Positions 24,338 through 37,300 of a stretch of 64,000 nucleotides of DNA are shown here, piece after piece; position 1 is the stretch's first letter, and every line of letters begins with the position of its first letter. The position numbers were made by a program, and so were the translations under genes. The stretch spans positions 62,001 through 126,000 of the forward strand of contig WHVA01000013.1 in assembly GCA_015179125.1 (NCBI GenBank). Direction: 5' to 3'. This DNA is from Gautieria morchelliformis. Taxonomy: Eukaryota > Basidiomycota > Agaricomycetes > Gomphales > Gomphaceae. The notes under the pieces were generated by a model, which saw only the letters and a program-made list of their open reading frames with translations, was not told the origin of the DNA and did not search any database.

Positions 24338-25957
24338 CTATCTCTGAGACTCCCACTCCTTCCCTACGTTTCTCCCTTGCTCTACACAATCAGCAACGCT
24401 CACGCCCCCTACGCCAGCCCCGACAATCTCCAACCGTCCATTCCATGGGTCTTTTCCCAACGCCTCCCGCAACTCACCCATACGATGTAAATGACCAGGT
24501 GTGGGTACTGGGATACAATGCTGGTTATGAGTTACTTCTACATGAGCAGGTCGAGGAAGTGATCTGCCAAAATGACGTTCTAATGTCCCCAGTAGAAGCA
24601 ACCCTAAAGATGCTGTATCACCAATCTGGGGAATTTGGGGGTAGGGGCCGCCTAACATCATGGTAAGCTTTGTTAATTGACCCCTAGGCTGATCCTGCTC
24701 GTCTACACTGCACGAATCAAACACAACGCCTAGGACACCTTCAGGATTAGTAGAATGTTCGTAACCCCCTTTTGGGCGGGGAATTAGATACCCGAAACCG
24801 GGAGGATGAATCTGAGATGGGGGTGATGCGAAAACAAATGTGACTACGGTGACCGAAGAGGAAGGGTTGGTCCTAAGATGCGGTAATTTAGCAGTTGTGA
24901 GTAAGGGATGGAGAGTAGCGAGGGGGATGGTAGAGACAAGGTGAGACGTATAAATGGGGCCAAACGATGTTGAAACCTTATAAGTAAATATTGTTAGTCA
25001 AGAGCACAAGGTGCCATGATAGACAAAAAGCACACCTCGTATGAATCACCAAGGGGCCGTATGCTCTTTACTTCAGATCCAGTTTGGAGGTTGACATTTG
25101 GTAAGGATTCCAACTTTTCTTTCAAGGCATCCGCGAGCATCTGGACACCACAGCGAAAAGAGTACACAGAAAGGCCTTTCATGCTCTGCTCCAAGCCAGC
25201 CGTTTCATAGATTTCCGTGTCGACAGACTTCTTTATCGATCTTGACCGGTACAAGCCCCTGACAATTGATCCATTTCCTCTCCTCTCGGCCTCCCACACA
25301 GGAGCCATGGCGCTTTTGACACTCAAGTTTCGCGAGTCGGTAGCGTATATCCCGTGAATCACTGAACTCCCCAAAACTCTGGCGAGCTCGGGACCAAACC
25401 GTCTACTCAGTATCGAGTCGAACGACTCGTCGTCCCCTTCCGTTGTCTGAGGGCGATTAACGCTGCGAAATGGCTCGCGGATCACGGGTGGGATGGTGGT
25501 TAAAGAGAGTCTGGATGTCAGATGTCCTAACAAAGTCGATGGAATAAGCGTGAGTCCAGGCTTTTGTGAATCGGAGAGATAGAGGAAGCGGTTTCTGGCC
25601 GCAGGGGAACTTGCTGGGGTACCAATTAAGTGTGGTGTGAGATCAAGAAGGTTGACCTGTCCCCGTCTTTGGATGAGCCAGTAGTCTGAGATATTAACAG
25701 AGCTCCCGAATACGCGCCATTTCTAGTAAAGCTTTGGATTGTGGTCTCAACGTCCTTGGTCCAAGTTCCAGCACTGCAGACCCAATGTCGCCACCGGGAA
25801 TGTCAAATTGGACTCGCTTGCTGTGTACCCATCCTCCCAGTCTATTTGATTTCTCAAGCAATGTGATACGAGTTGAAGGAAATTTTCTTGACAAGTGAAA
25901 GGCTGCAGAAAGGCCGGTGATCCCACCCCCGAGAATGGTGACTTTTGACGGGGACAT
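24338..25957 (-). CDS. hem14: protoporphyrinogen oxidase
   Basis: This enzyme oxidises protoporphyrinogen IX to protoporphyrin IX in haem synthesis, at the mitochondrial inner membrane. The start at 25957 opens directly onto the FAD-binding motif ILGGGITGLSAAFHL, then LGGWVHSKR and ELGPRTLRP. Later blocks are PASSPAARNRFLYL, VNRPQTTEGDDESFDSILSR, SVIHGIYATDSRNLSVKSA, GLSVYSFRCGVQMLADALK and a C-terminal FAD-binding VGAGVGGVSVADCVEQGR. Length is about 510 residues, normal for the family. Exon 1 looks broken unless its intron uses a GC donor. With donor ATG|gcgcgt and acceptor gggacag (61 nt) the reading becomes ALLEM joined to VNLLDLTPHL, which fits the family. Confidence 0.92.
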
Positions 25958-26577
25958 GCTAGTGATCGATCGCTGACAGATAATTTCTAGTACTTGTCCA
26001 GAATGATTAGATTGAAGGTATTAATTCCAAATAGTATTCTCAGGGATGGGTACGATTGTCAGACTGGACTTCACGGTGAGCGGAGATCATGGGTCGGAGA
26101 ACGTACAGTGAGATGCACCAGATTTACTGTAACCTCCAATGATGGATTTATCCAAAGGATCAATTTCTGGTGATGTGCGTTTTGGCACTACGGATGACTG
26201 GTCTACTGGTACCGAAAGCAAAAGTGTGTCTGTGGACTCGTAGAGATTCAAGGCAATGCGAAAGTTGGATAATAAGTCTGAATAATAGATCAACTAGCTT
26301 AGGGCGTGAATGCTTATAAATTCGGAAGACGACAAAATGACCATACATATAATTGCAGTCTCTTGCAACAAAGTGTGATGCAAACGGAAATTGCTGACTC
26401 AGCAGGATAGTTATGTAGTCGTGATGATGTAAAATTTCAAGTATACTGCAACAGTAACCGTTGCCGCGTCGGCAGATCCTTGTCTTCTGGCTTGATTCAC
26501 AACTCACTTCCAAACTGTGTTATCCTCCATCCATTCACTAGACGTGTCAGCAGGTTCGAGAGCCCTCTTTCCAAGGC
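25958..26577. other. intergenic, nothing certain
   Basis: About 620 bp upstream of hem14. A 68-codon frame (26087-26293, minus) is Ser-rich but has no supporting signal. The region presumably holds the hem14 promoter. Confidence 0.35.
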
Positions 26578-27125
26578 TATGTCCCTTGATGATCTTTGGG
26601 TTTTTGTTTTCCGTGTCCGAGACGCATTCCTGCCGTTCCAGTCGTTCCTGCACTTCCAACTTATTCAATATTTAAGTAGGTGTGCTTCTCTCTTCTTGTA
26701 TCCTCGATGGCATCCCGCTCCCGCTCTGTGAGTTGCTTCTTACGCTCTTTATATGTCCAGGCTATTCATTTTCGTTCTTCACCAGGTCGCTGCGCCGATG
26801 TCTGTGGCTTCTGTCCGCTTACCTACGCATAGCCACCAAATACGACCAATCCTTGTCGTATTCATTGACCCTTTTGATGTATACCTTCTCAACCGGCTGT
26901 CCACAATCTCGCGCTTGCCTACGTCTGCAATTTTCGTCACTGTGTCTACCTCTGTCCTCCGAAACCCGCTCCACTCCCAGCCCTTATAAGGTATTGATGG
27001 ACATACCTGTGATCGGGGAGATGTTGGTTGTATCACCGCCGAAGCCTCCGGTTGCATCGCCTATGAAAAGGAAAAATGTAAGGGATGGCCCATTGACGAG
27101 CCCTAAGAAACAGATGCACGTGTAA
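26578..27125 (+). CDS. possible small protein, doubtful
   Basis: A start at 26578 (MSLDDLWVFVFRVRDAF) can be joined across a GT-AG intron of about 85 nt (near 26675-26760) to a frame that stays open to 27125. The C-terminus is SPPKPPVASPMKRKNVRDG followed by SPKKQ, a Pro/Lys tail resembling real protein ends. The middle is hydrophobic and Leu/Ser-rich and may just reflect a pyrimidine-rich strand. No family is recognised. It is listed because the intron keeps frame and the tail looks coding. Confidence 0.22.
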
Positions 27126-29470
27126 CATGCTTAGTCTGATAGTCTTTGTCGTGTAAATGAAATGTACAAATGGTTTACGATCCTGCTGAATTCCTGAGCA
27201 AGGGGATTGCCGGTGACAGGCCCTTACTCTAGTACCGTATTCGGTTGAATTGATTCATTAGTCTTCACTGGACAAATGTAAGTAATAAAATGATTCGCAA
27301 GCTTAATTATCCCATGTTTACAGTGCTAGAAGTGCATTCCACACTAGTGCACCGTTCAATGTTGGTTGTTGTACTGCATTAGAAAACACCCGCACTGGGC
27401 GCAAGGTCGACAGCAGGCGCAAGCTTACTCTCACTGTCGCGTTAAGACTTCGCGAGCAGCCCTCGTGTCTCATTACTCCATTTCACTGGGGAAGAGTCTT
27501 CGCTCGGTCCTAGCACCGAATAAACTCAGCTCGACATCGTCGGAGTGCCTCACAAAATCGCAATATGGGGCGGATATGGCCAATTCTCTGAAATTACTAA
27601 AGCTCCGTCAATGAAGCTCGTCACTAACAAAAGAAGCAAAGACCCAATGAGATCAGGTGTAGCTTACGAGCAATTTCTCTAGCTTGTCTTTGATTTCTAG
27701 GTGCCACCGATTTGAGTCGATCCATCACCGCAGAACTTCCGTTTTGTTACTGATGTATTGGTTGTAAGTTGGCTTAGCTTCAGAAATGACCCCTTCAAAT
27801 TATAGAAGACTAGCGTGGACATTCGAGAGAGATATTCACGGATGTGAACGTCGCGTCGCCCGCGACAACGTAGGAGCTGCCAGTGAACTCTTCTGATTGG
27901 CAATTGTCAGATCTCGAGAGCAGTATATTGTAGGCTCTGCAAACTGTTTTCCTAGAAGCCTAAGCCTCTCTCTCAGCCTCCACGAGCAGAGCGCTGGCCT
28001 TTCAAGGCTGCGATTCGTAATCCTCGTATGGTCCATCTATGCCAGCAAATGAAGCATGCAAGTCCTCACACAAGTAGGATATGATCTGGTCGAGGATTCA
28101 GTATCAGGGCGGTCTTACCTTCTCAAACGAAATCTAGAAACCAAATAACGTAACTTCAACCGCTACAAGCAAACTATTTCTCTGAGCTCACCGCGTGTTC
28201 TAATAATATATCGAATGTCTATCGCGGTATAATTATCATGGAAAGCTGCGGGATAAGGTACCTCTGGTAAACCTATCAGTGTTGTCGCATACCGAACCTT
28301 CGCAGTCGGGAGCACGACCCGTGCCCTATATACATCGGTAACGGTGACAGCAGAAGCAGCAGAATGACACCTGAGAGGCACGATGCATGGGTCATGCAAA
28401 CCCCCAACACGAGGCATTCATTCCACAAGAGCATCCGTTCTTCGCATCCACCTGTAGTCTTGTCTAGTAAGCGAGAGAAACATTCGGCAAGCGAAGAACA
28501 ATGCTGAAGATAGTCGTGTATACAGAAATAGACACACTTGTTTATGCGATGTTCGGGGCTGTGGACCCATGAGGTTTGTCGCAAATCTGGGTGCGTCTGC
28601 ATTGAACACCAGGCCCATATTGCTAGGACTGAAAATTACTAGAGGTGTGGCGCAAGGGCCCAGGCTGCCGCGCCTAAGCAGTTGTGGCGAGGCCAGAAGC
28701 GCCTAGAAGCGATGAATGGCACATCCAATCGCATCGCCACGCTTAAGTTTACTGGAACTATGTCAAAGAACGGGTTTTCGGCGACGGAAGGCGAGTGAGT
28801 GAGCTGTGGGAAGGAGACTGGACCGCCGGGGAGCGTCGGTACACTGAGTCAGATGATGGACGAGCCGTCTCCAACGCTATCATGGCCGACCACCGGTACT
28901 TCCCGCCAATGGTCGGGTGCACCGTGTGGACATTTCCTACTATGCTTTGCACGTGGCTTCCCATAATATTTGGATCAAGCGAGTATGCAAGCGCAAAACT
29001 TACGCGGTTGTGCCAGCAGTTCCATACCACGCCCTGATAGAGTACGTACTGGCAGCTAACATATCTTTGAGAAGTGAAGGACTCCCTCTTCTCGGTATGC
29101 GAGCGACCGCATTTGGAATAAAAGTGATGAGCTCCATGCGCATGGACGCTCCTGTGCGATTTTTACGACAGCGCGGCCTACATGTGACGCGTCCTGTGTT
29201 GCCAGCGAAAAGCTCGAGAGAGAACTCAGCATGCCGGTTCCCTCCATACTGGCCTTGTGATTACTTCACGCGACCCATCGTTTTGCACCCATCGTTTTGC
29301 ACCCATCGTTTTGCTCCCGATCATACATGCCACACGCGGTGGTCTTACCCTGCCGCCCGAAACTAGCTAAACGCGCCGAAGAAGGCGTAGAATGATCAGA
29401 ATAACTGAGGGGGACGCGTAGACCCCCGCCTTAGGGGCCGAGAAGCAATAGAATAGGTGCGCTAAAGTGC
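27126..29470. other. intergenic, 2.3 kb
   Basis: No gene supported. Open frames around 28795-29366 on the plus strand have no recognisable domain. A 14-bp unit repeated three times lies at 29273-29314. Confidence 0.4.
29273..29314. repeat. three perfect 14-bp tandem copies
   Basis: The unit acccatcgttttgc is present three times head to tail at 29273-29286, 29287-29300 and 29301-29314. It lies about 230 bp upstream of the GH47 start codon, so a regulatory role is possible but unproven. Confidence 0.85.
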
Positions 29471-29480
29471 GCTATATAAG
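29471..29480 (+). promoter_or_regulatory. TATA box of the GH47 gene
   Basis: The sequence gctatataag lies about 65 bp upstream of the start codon at 29541 and matches a strong TATA consensus. It is the best core-promoter candidate for the secreted alpha-mannosidase. Confidence 0.45.
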
Positions 29481-29540
29481 GCGCTAGGTGGACTCCATTG
29501 AAATGCCAGCAGATTTTTCCCTGCTTCCCCAAACCTCTCA

Positions 29541-31592
29541 ATGGTCCTTCTACGACGTCTGCTGCTCGTCGCGGTTTCCCTCCCTTCTGCCTTCGTGGCA
29601 GGGCAGGTACAAAAGCCTGGTCTTAAGCTTCCCCCAGGGGCCGACGCTGCTCGTACCCAAGTCGTGCAGATTTTCACTAACGCCTTTCAGGCCTATACGG
29701 ATTTTGCTTTCGGTCACGACGATTTAACACGTCAGTCATGCCTTCTTTTGAAAGTAGAACTCTGAGTTGATTCGTTGTACAGCCGTCACCAAGGTGGGTA
29801 GTCCATCGGAGTTCTTGCCCAAACCTGTTTGTTTAACATAGACTTTAGAGCTTTACCGATGGCCGAAATGGGTGGGGTACGTATCTCTATTCTCACCTTA
29901 ATCGCTCCTAGCTCAGAAATATGCAGGCGCTACCATTGTCGATGCCTTGAGCACAATGAAGATTATGGGTCTCGAGGATCTCTTCCAGATTGGTGTCAAC
30001 TTCTCCTCTAACATCGATTTTTCACATTCGAATACACCCGACACCGTCTCTCTCTTCGAATCTACCATCCGTTACGTTGGCGGCCTGCTTTCTGCGTACG
30101 AGCTCAACGGCAACCAGCCTCAAGTGCTAGTCGACAAGGCGCAGCAGCTTGTAGACAAATTGGTAATAGGGTTCGAGGGTGCAGTCGCAGTTCCCTTTGG
30201 CTTCGTTGACTTCTCGGCAGACAAGCCTGTTATCGCAACGGTTAGTAGGTGTTTCATCATAGGTGTTGGTCACGTGACCAACGATTTGTTTGCACGCAGT
30301 CAAATATCGCTGAAGCCGGGACCGTAAGTTTGATAAATTTCCTGACGCACCCTAGTGTTGACAGCCTGTCACAGCTTACTCTGGAATGGTCAACACTTTC
30401 AAGACTAACCGGAAATGACACATACCGTCGGTTAGCCGAAGACTCCGCCAAGCACATCGCAGAACTTCCTAATGCGCCGTTGCCTGGGTTTGCTGCACAA
30501 GGCATTGACCCGTCCACGGGAAACTTTGTGGGAGCATACGTCACTTGGGGTGGAGGTTCCGATTCATACCTCGAATACTTGCTCAAGTATCCACGACTCA
30601 ATTTAACGGCAGACCCAGTGCTTCTCCAGACATGGCAGACGGCCGTAGATACCTCAATAAAGTTCCTTCTCAAAGTCTCTACCATTGGTGACCAGACGTA
30701 CCTCGCTGATTTCGAGGACGACCGAAAGATCCGTCATATTGGTTCTCACTTGGCGTGTTTCCACGCTGGAAACTGGCTTTTGGGCGGCAAGCTCCTTAAC
30801 AACCAGACCATCGTTGACATTGGCTTGAAGCTCGCCGACAGCTGCTGGAACACCTATGCTAGTACAGCGTATGTCCTTTGGTTTCCTAGCTTATTGTCTG
30901 ACTAACTTGTATCCCAAGAACAAAGATTGGCCCTGAAGTTTTCGGATTCATCAGCAAAGTCGACGGGCAGCCGCCCAACGGGACAGATGACGGGTCCTTT
31001 ACAGGAAACCCCATCACGGCCGCTGACACTGCCTTTAACAAGCAGCATGGCTTTTATATCTTCGATGGAGGGGCCGACTACATTCTCCGTCCCGAGGTAC
31101 TTGAGTCTAACTTCTACGCGTGGCGCGTCACTGGCGACTCGAAGTACATTACACGCGCCGAAAGCGCGGTGCAAAGCTACCTGAAATTCCTTGAAGTTCC
31201 AGGCGGCGAGGGTGGCGTCAGCGGTATCCTTGACGTAAATAATGCAACCATCACCATCCCCGACCGTGTGGACGACACTGAAAGCTTCTTCTTCGCTGAA
31301 GTGATGAAGTACTTGTGAGTTTCATTCGCCCTGACCACATCCGAACACAGCTGATACCCTGGCATTCCGCAGGTTTTTGACCTTCGATGATCCGGAACAT
31401 ATCTCTCTCGACGACTACGTTTTCAACACCGAGTCGCATCCTTTCAAAGTTGCCCCGCTCACCGGCGCCTTTGGGTCTCCACCACCTCAAACGGTACCGT
31501 TTAGTGCAGTGCAGGTACAACATGCGCCTTTGCCCGAGATCTCCTTCAATCCGAAGTTGCCCAACCAGCTTAAGAACATTCTTAATCTGTAG
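29541..31592 (+). CDS. alpha-1,2-mannosidase, glycoside hydrolase family 47
   Basis: GH47 enzymes remove alpha-1,2-linked mannose from N-glycans in the ER, Golgi or outside the cell, using calcium. The N-terminus is a signal peptide (MVLLRRLLLVAVSLPSAFVA). Motifs in order: YTDFAFGHDDL, ATIVDALSTMKIMGLEDLF, ESTIRYVGGLLSAYEL, SNIAEAGT then TLEWSTLSRLTGNDTY, WGGGSDSYLEYLLKY (catalytic acid region), HIGSHLACFHAGNWLLGG, YILRPEVLESNFYAWRVTGD, DDTESFFFAEVMKYL and DYVFNTESHP (calcium-binding Thr region). About 570 residues in at least seven exons with GT-AG introns. No transmembrane anchor is seen beyond the signal peptide, so a secreted or luminal enzyme is more likely than a type II membrane one. 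Confidence 0.93.
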
Positions 31593-32099
31593 GCGATGCA
31601 GAGGGGAGGTCCATGTTTTATCCAAGATCATACACTTAGTGCGTTACGGTGTCTCACTCTCTTAAAACAGGGGCATGCCGATGATGGACATGCCTAATCC
31701 AATCGTTCTCAACCACCTTCTTTTACATGTAACGTGCTGTTCATCTGGGTTAGGTACTCTTGGTTGTGGAGGCTTGGGAGAGAGATTATTACCCTGTGTA
31801 AGGGTGAAATGTTTTCTCGACCCGGTTCTTGATCAATTGTAGCTCCTACCAGCATTATATATAGGCTTCGTTCGACCTCGCAATGTAGTATGGCATGATG
31901 TATACCCTTGGGCATGGCCATCTACCTATATTTGCGTAACAACAGAGCACTTGTGTGTAGTGTCATTTGAATAAGACTCTTGCTGTGATGTACTTCAAGC
32001 AATCACGGCTGATGTTGCAGTAATAACATACCCAGGAACTTCGTCTTTGTTTTTTTCTCCTTGACTTGTCCAGAAGTACAGTGTCATTTTTAGTGAGTG
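31593..32099. other. convergent intergenic region
   Basis: About 500 bp between the ends of the GH47 gene (+) and the Swp1 gene (-). It should hold both 3' UTRs. Nothing else was seen. Confidence 0.4.
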
Positions 32100-33163
32100 T
32101 TATGCTGTACCAACCCTCCATCTTCCGACCTTTGCCAATGCACTCTTACCTGCCGCCACGGTGACACCACCAAGAATTGCACCGTATAATAGTACTTGTC
32201 CAAGACGCAGCTCGACCCAATACCAGAAGAGCAGCCCCTCGAACGAGGCAAGGAGGCCAACAAATAGGAGGATTAGAGGGTGGGAGAGATGAGGCAGGCG
32301 ATGTGGTATTGAACCCCACTAAAGAGCAAATTTCAGTACGAGTGGAGGTGCGTAGACAACGTATGAGGGAATTATCGAGAGACGTAATAATTGACCAGGA
32401 CACGGGACAAAAGAAAAACTGGGCACGTACGAGACCAAGAAGTACAATCCATGGCGCAACCACAGCCATAGTTCCAATGGCTGAGAAAATAACATATGGA
32501 GTTTGGGGATCCGGACGGAAGGTGTGTTGGATCTCAGACAGCGGGTGATACATCGGTTCATCAGGATGCTGAGGAGCCGCATGGGACACCGGGAGGTACA
32601 AGTCGAACAGAGGTTGTGACAACGGCGAATGCTTAAACGAACCGATGATAAGGGTCACGTGGAGCGGGACTGATGCATTCGGTGTTGGTGGTATAGAAAC
32701 GGGGGGACGCGCAAGGTTCTAGGACATGCAGTGTGATGGCTCCCGAGTAGACATCATAGACCGAGAAGAACTTACCAGTTCGAAGTTGGCTTTCCCGGTG
32801 CTAGAGACTCTCAAGGGCTGCACACCTTCCTCGTCTGTCTGTGGATCGTGGAACCTCAAGAACGTCTGGTGAGGCTGTACCCCTTTCCCCGAGTCCTTTT
32901 GAAGTATTTGGAAGGTAAGCTTCAGGGTATCAGATGTGCCTAAAGTAAGTGGCGGAGACAGGGGGTGCGCCAGAGATAATCTAGAAGATCGTGCGGTCAT
33001 GGCTGTCGCGTTTGTCTACTGCTGCGAACTGTACGTACGGTTCATTTCTGAGAATCGAGGCATCGGGGCCTGTAATCGTGACTCTGGGGCTTTGAAGGGT
33101 CAACTGACCTGCACTGGCAAGTAGTGGCAATAAGGATAGTAAGGCAGGGAGCAAAGCACCCAT
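32100..33163 (-). CDS. swp1: oligosaccharyltransferase subunit Swp1/ribophorin II
   Basis: Swp1 is a membrane subunit of the ER oligosaccharyltransferase complex that transfers glycans to nascent proteins. The ATG at 33163 opens a signal peptide (MGALLPALLSLLPLLASAG) followed by the lumenal domain (QLTLQSPRVTITGPDASIL). Later exons carry DTLKLTFQIL, HQTFLRFHDPQTDEEGVQP, GSFKHSPLSQPLFDLYLP and LSEIQHTFRPDPQTP. At the C-terminus are about three hydrophobic segments (TMAVVAPWIVLLGL, LILLFVGLLASFEGLLFWYW, LLYGAILGGVTVAAG), as expected. An in-frame ATG 60 bp upstream exists, but its 20 extra residues are basic and precede the signal peptide, so 33163 is preferred. About 290 residues, five exons. 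Confidence 0.88.
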
Positions 33164-33303
33164 ATTTCGCGGCGTGAACGGTCGACGTGGTTGGTTATGT
33201 AAGTTGGATTGCCTCCGCGGCAATGCATCACCACCAAGCGACTGAGTCTATTAAATTACACTAAAGTTGCACTGCACACGCTTACTGTAAAGACCTAGAC
33301 AAG

Positions 33304-34172
33304 ATGGCGTTCTTCGCTCGATTCTGGCAAGCGGTGCGCAAACAGGTATATTTTTAATCTCCACTGCTCTATCCGAGCCCCTCACTTATTATAATTCTGT
33401 CAGCGTCGTTTGGTAGGATATGATCTTGAAGGTGCTTATTTTCGCTGCTATCTCTCCATCAACTAGCCATAAATTATTTTTCGTAAACTATTATCATAGG
33501 GAATCGTTTTTATGAATCTCCCCCTGGTGTCATTGGTTAGTCCCGTCGTTCTGTGGTTCAATCCGTGCGTGTTTTAGTAACCCTCGTTTGCTAAATTAAG
33601 ACCCTCAGAGAGCACGGCGTACTGTTGAAGTCAGTATGCTTATGTATTTGTTGCCTATTAAGCCTCTAGTAGCTAACGGATGTCACGATTTTCAAGTATA
33701 GGAAGAGCGGTGATCTTTGGGACACTGCGGCGGGAATTTCGCGTCTACCAGGTTACTGAGTCGTGCTTACATATAGTTTGTTACCTCTGAAGATCTGACG
33801 TTTCGTTGTCAGCTCAATGGAACGCTTGGCTAGCTCACACTCGGAACAGCGCCCCAACCCTAGATGTACGCACGTCTTGCTTTATATTCTAACACCAGAT
33901 CCTGCCATCGACCATTTACTTAGGAACTTAAGAGTGACATTGCGCGACAAGAAAAGGTTGCCTTTAATGTGGCACGCTTAAAGCAAAAGGAAGACGAGGA
34001 AAATCGTCGACGCTCTCAGACCTCCGCAATCTTGCCACGGCCAAAATTGGATCCCAACCCTGGACGTTTCGAGCCAGAGCCAGAGTCAATATCTCCTCAG
34101 GCACCACCTTCAAAACCCATAGGGCCCACGCATGAGCCTCAGACCTGGGTGCCACGTTCAGCTCGGAAATGA
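33304..34172 (+). CDS. NDUFAF2/NDUFA12-family protein (complex I assembly)
   Basis: Seven small exons can be joined: MAFFARFWQAVRKQ, RRLVGYDLEG, NRFYESPPGVIG, ARRTVE, YRKSGDLWDTAAGISRLP, AQWNAWLAHTRNSAPTLD and a last long exon. The core pattern G.DLEGN.FYE, RRTV.Y and W.AWL.HTR..PPT is that of the NDUFA12/B17.2L family. The basic, extended C-terminal tail (KQKEDEENRRRSQTS, then Pro-rich) resembles the assembly factor NDUFAF2 (mimitin) more than the core subunit. It should act in mitochondria on respiratory complex I. About 170 residues. The choice between subunit and assembly factor rests on the tail only. Confidence 0.8.
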
Positions 34173-34319
34173 TAAGGTCAGATCTTGTTAGAGAAGATAA
34201 AGCACAAGTCAGAAAGTTGTGAAAATAGTTTATTTCTACACCGAACCGACGGTCATTTTTGCCCTAGAATAGTAGTAGCCCTCCCGACTCGCGTCCTGAC
34301 AATCTGTATCCTTCCGATA

Positions 34320-37300
34320 TCATCGTGGCGCAGGTAGTCCACTCGAAGGTGCGCCAATCTCTGTAAGTCGGGCCAAGGAATCCAGCTTCCCCTTGTACTC
34401 GGAAGGAAGAAGGCTCCGGTATAGGGACATTGCACTGATGGAGATCCTTTGTATATCGGTGTAAAAGTCGCGCCGCAAATCTCAAACTCAGTGAACTCGT
34501 CATAGGATATATCGAGAGCATTTCGCGGGTTGCGCTCCCCAGCAGCGAGCACTTGTCGCGCCTGTAGCAGAAGTCAGTTAGCTTTACGCACGGACGTGGT
34601 GGCCTACACAGAAACTAACTTTCGCTACTATTTTTGCATCTGGCTGCAGATCAATAAGTCTTCTTGCCAGTTTAGCGGCGGTGGCATGGTTGTTCGCTTT
34701 TGCGAAAACACCGATGGCGCTCCGGAGGGCAATCTGCAGGTGCTGAGGTTGCAGTTTACAATGGGTAAAGTATACGGCTAGCTCGAGGTTTCTTCGGACA
34801 TTATCAGGCTCTTCCTGAACCAGTTTCCGTCGCTCAAGTTCGATTGAGACGCCCAGCAAATATTCCTTGGTAGACGTCACGAGACTACGCCACTGAAAAT
34901 GGCGAGAAATCAGTGAAAATACAGTCCAAAGTAACCAAATGACGTACTTCTTTTGCCTCCTCGTCCGTAGTAATGACGACGAGAAGGAGGGTATGCAGGA
35001 TAGCACGGAATACAGTTTCGGCATCTGACAGTTTGTTTGCTTGCACCGCGCGATATGCCTCGCGCAAGTCGGCTTTCACGGAGGAGATAGAGTGAACGAG
35101 TATTGGCACAACACGGGTAGCAGAGGACTCCTCGATATTTCGTCTTATATGTAGTTGCAATGGCGGAAGTGAGGCGCTGGGGGATAGGTACGCGTGAGAT
35201 GCGCGGTAAATCGATATGAATAGTGGCTTCAGAGCCTCAAAAGCGACAACACCGTGTTGACGATTGAGTAGCTAAAAGAGAGATCAATTGATAAAATAAT
35301 CGAAAGAGGGGACACACACCTGCATAGCAGTCTCAAAGGAACCCGCAGCCACATGATCTGCTGCGAATGGCGAGTTCCGAACCCATAGCTCTCCCTCACT
35401 GACACCAGGCGCTGCACCTGCTCCAGCCTCACCGTCGACATCATCTACCAGCTCCTCTCCTACCTCCGCGTGGGCCTCTATGTCCTCCGTGTCAAGGTCC
35501 CAGCCAGCGGCATCTTCAGCTTCGTCCTCTTCTGCGGCACGATCATCTCCCATCCAGTCGTCGGCAGCCGACACTCCATGACCATCTACACCATTCAGAT
35601 ACGAAGCTTCACCCGATTCTTCGACGTGTCCGTTGACAAGTGCTTTCTCAAAGAAATTCTCGCCGGCCAATAAGGAAGGCCAGACTAGCTGAGGTGTCTC
35701 GGTCACGATTGGCGGCGGCTGCAACGTTGAAGGGCCAAACGTTGGCACATCCTCCATGTCGAGCTCAGTCAAACCAGCCTCTTCCAGAATCCCTTGAGCA
35801 AGGTCAACTAATCCGTTGGTCTTGGCAGTAAGGTATGCTAATGGATCTGAAGGATAATGATGTCGCATTGAGTCTCGTCATAATTAGTCGAAGCAGTGGG
35901 AACTCACGAAGTCCAACGTCTCGCAAGACGTTTATCCGACCCTCCACATCCCCTGCGTACAGCGCATTGTGAAAGCGTGACATCTGATCGCCTCGTGATT
36001 CGGCAATCTTCTGCATCTTCGCAAGTTTGTCCGTGCTACCAGTGGCGAGGTATAAAAATGACAGGCGATCAAAGTTCTTCGTTTGTTGATACGCTTTCTC
36101 GACGACCTAGTCACAAGTTGTGAAGAAAGGTGAGATGAGGTGACAGTACCACTGTACCTTATGGTTACCTTGCTTAAGGGCCTGCTGCGCTAAACGGTTC
36201 CAACATTCCGGTCTGTCGATGGCACGAGCCGTTTCAAGACCAACTTCCAGATTGCCACACTCCACAGCAAGATCGAATCGAGTCGTCTTATCTTGGACAA
36301 AATGAAGAGCAATCTTTCACCATTTGAATTAGCATGACGGGAAAGCTTGTCATAGAGGCAGGAAGGCACCTCTGGGAAATCTTTCTTTTGTAGGTATGCA
36401 ATAATGCCCTGCCCGACCAAGTTCGACGTGCGGATAATATGTAATACTTCATCATAATTGTTGCGAACGAGGGCAAGCTTGAAACGGTATTCGGTCGGGT
36501 CTATCGAGATTGTACGAGGACGTGCGCTGCGATCCAGGCAATGAATGGTTTTCCCCTTCACTCGCGTGAGATAAACCGGCTGGTCGAGCGTCCGAATAAT
36601 GCCGTTGTCGCTACCGGTATAGATGAGTTAATTAACGTAAAATATGGTGAGGAGAATATGGTGAGGAGACTGACCCCTGTGGAAGAGTGTACTTGATATG
36701 GTTAAGAGTAGAGTATAAGAATACGCCACTGTCATCCCATGCGCCAGACTTGATGCGAATAGTCTCGTGAATCAGACTGCTCTGACCCAGTGTTTTGTTA
36801 GCTATAGTGATGGCTGTGGGAAAATAAATAAGTACAAAATCTCAGACATATATGAAGAGCACTAACTGTGTTTGCTCAACAACGCAACAAGCATGCCATC
36901 CGTACTCCATACAACGTACTTCACGGGAGGAGTGGCGATCTCGGCAAGAACTTTCTGCTGCTGTATGTCGTACAACAGGACTGCTGTAGGCGAGCTCAGT
37001 AATAGGCTTGCCGTACCGCCATAGAAGATGTCATTTGTTTGCACAGGTGGTTTGATTGTTTTCGTGATTGAGTTTGACAAGTCGCGTATCTCAATCATCT
37101 GGAACGTATTTCAGAAACATATCACTAGAGGTCAACATGATCAACAAGGCGTGCACACACACCTGAGTTGCTTTGTTGAGCACTGCGAACCGATTGCGAG
37201 CAACGAAGATGGCACTCGATCCTGAGCCTCGCTTCCCGTCGCTAGTCGAATCGCGCAACTCGCCACCAACATCCTTGGGAAGGGCGACAAGCTCGTAGAT

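Noticed and set aside
27960-28030. tRNA-like wording (cgattcgtaatcc)
   Set aside because: The T-arm consensus is imperfect and no acceptor or anticodon stem can be paired around it.
28795-29366. Overlapping plus-strand frames of 80 and 149 codons
   Set aside because: They suggested a transposase relic at first, but no motif of any transposon family could be found.
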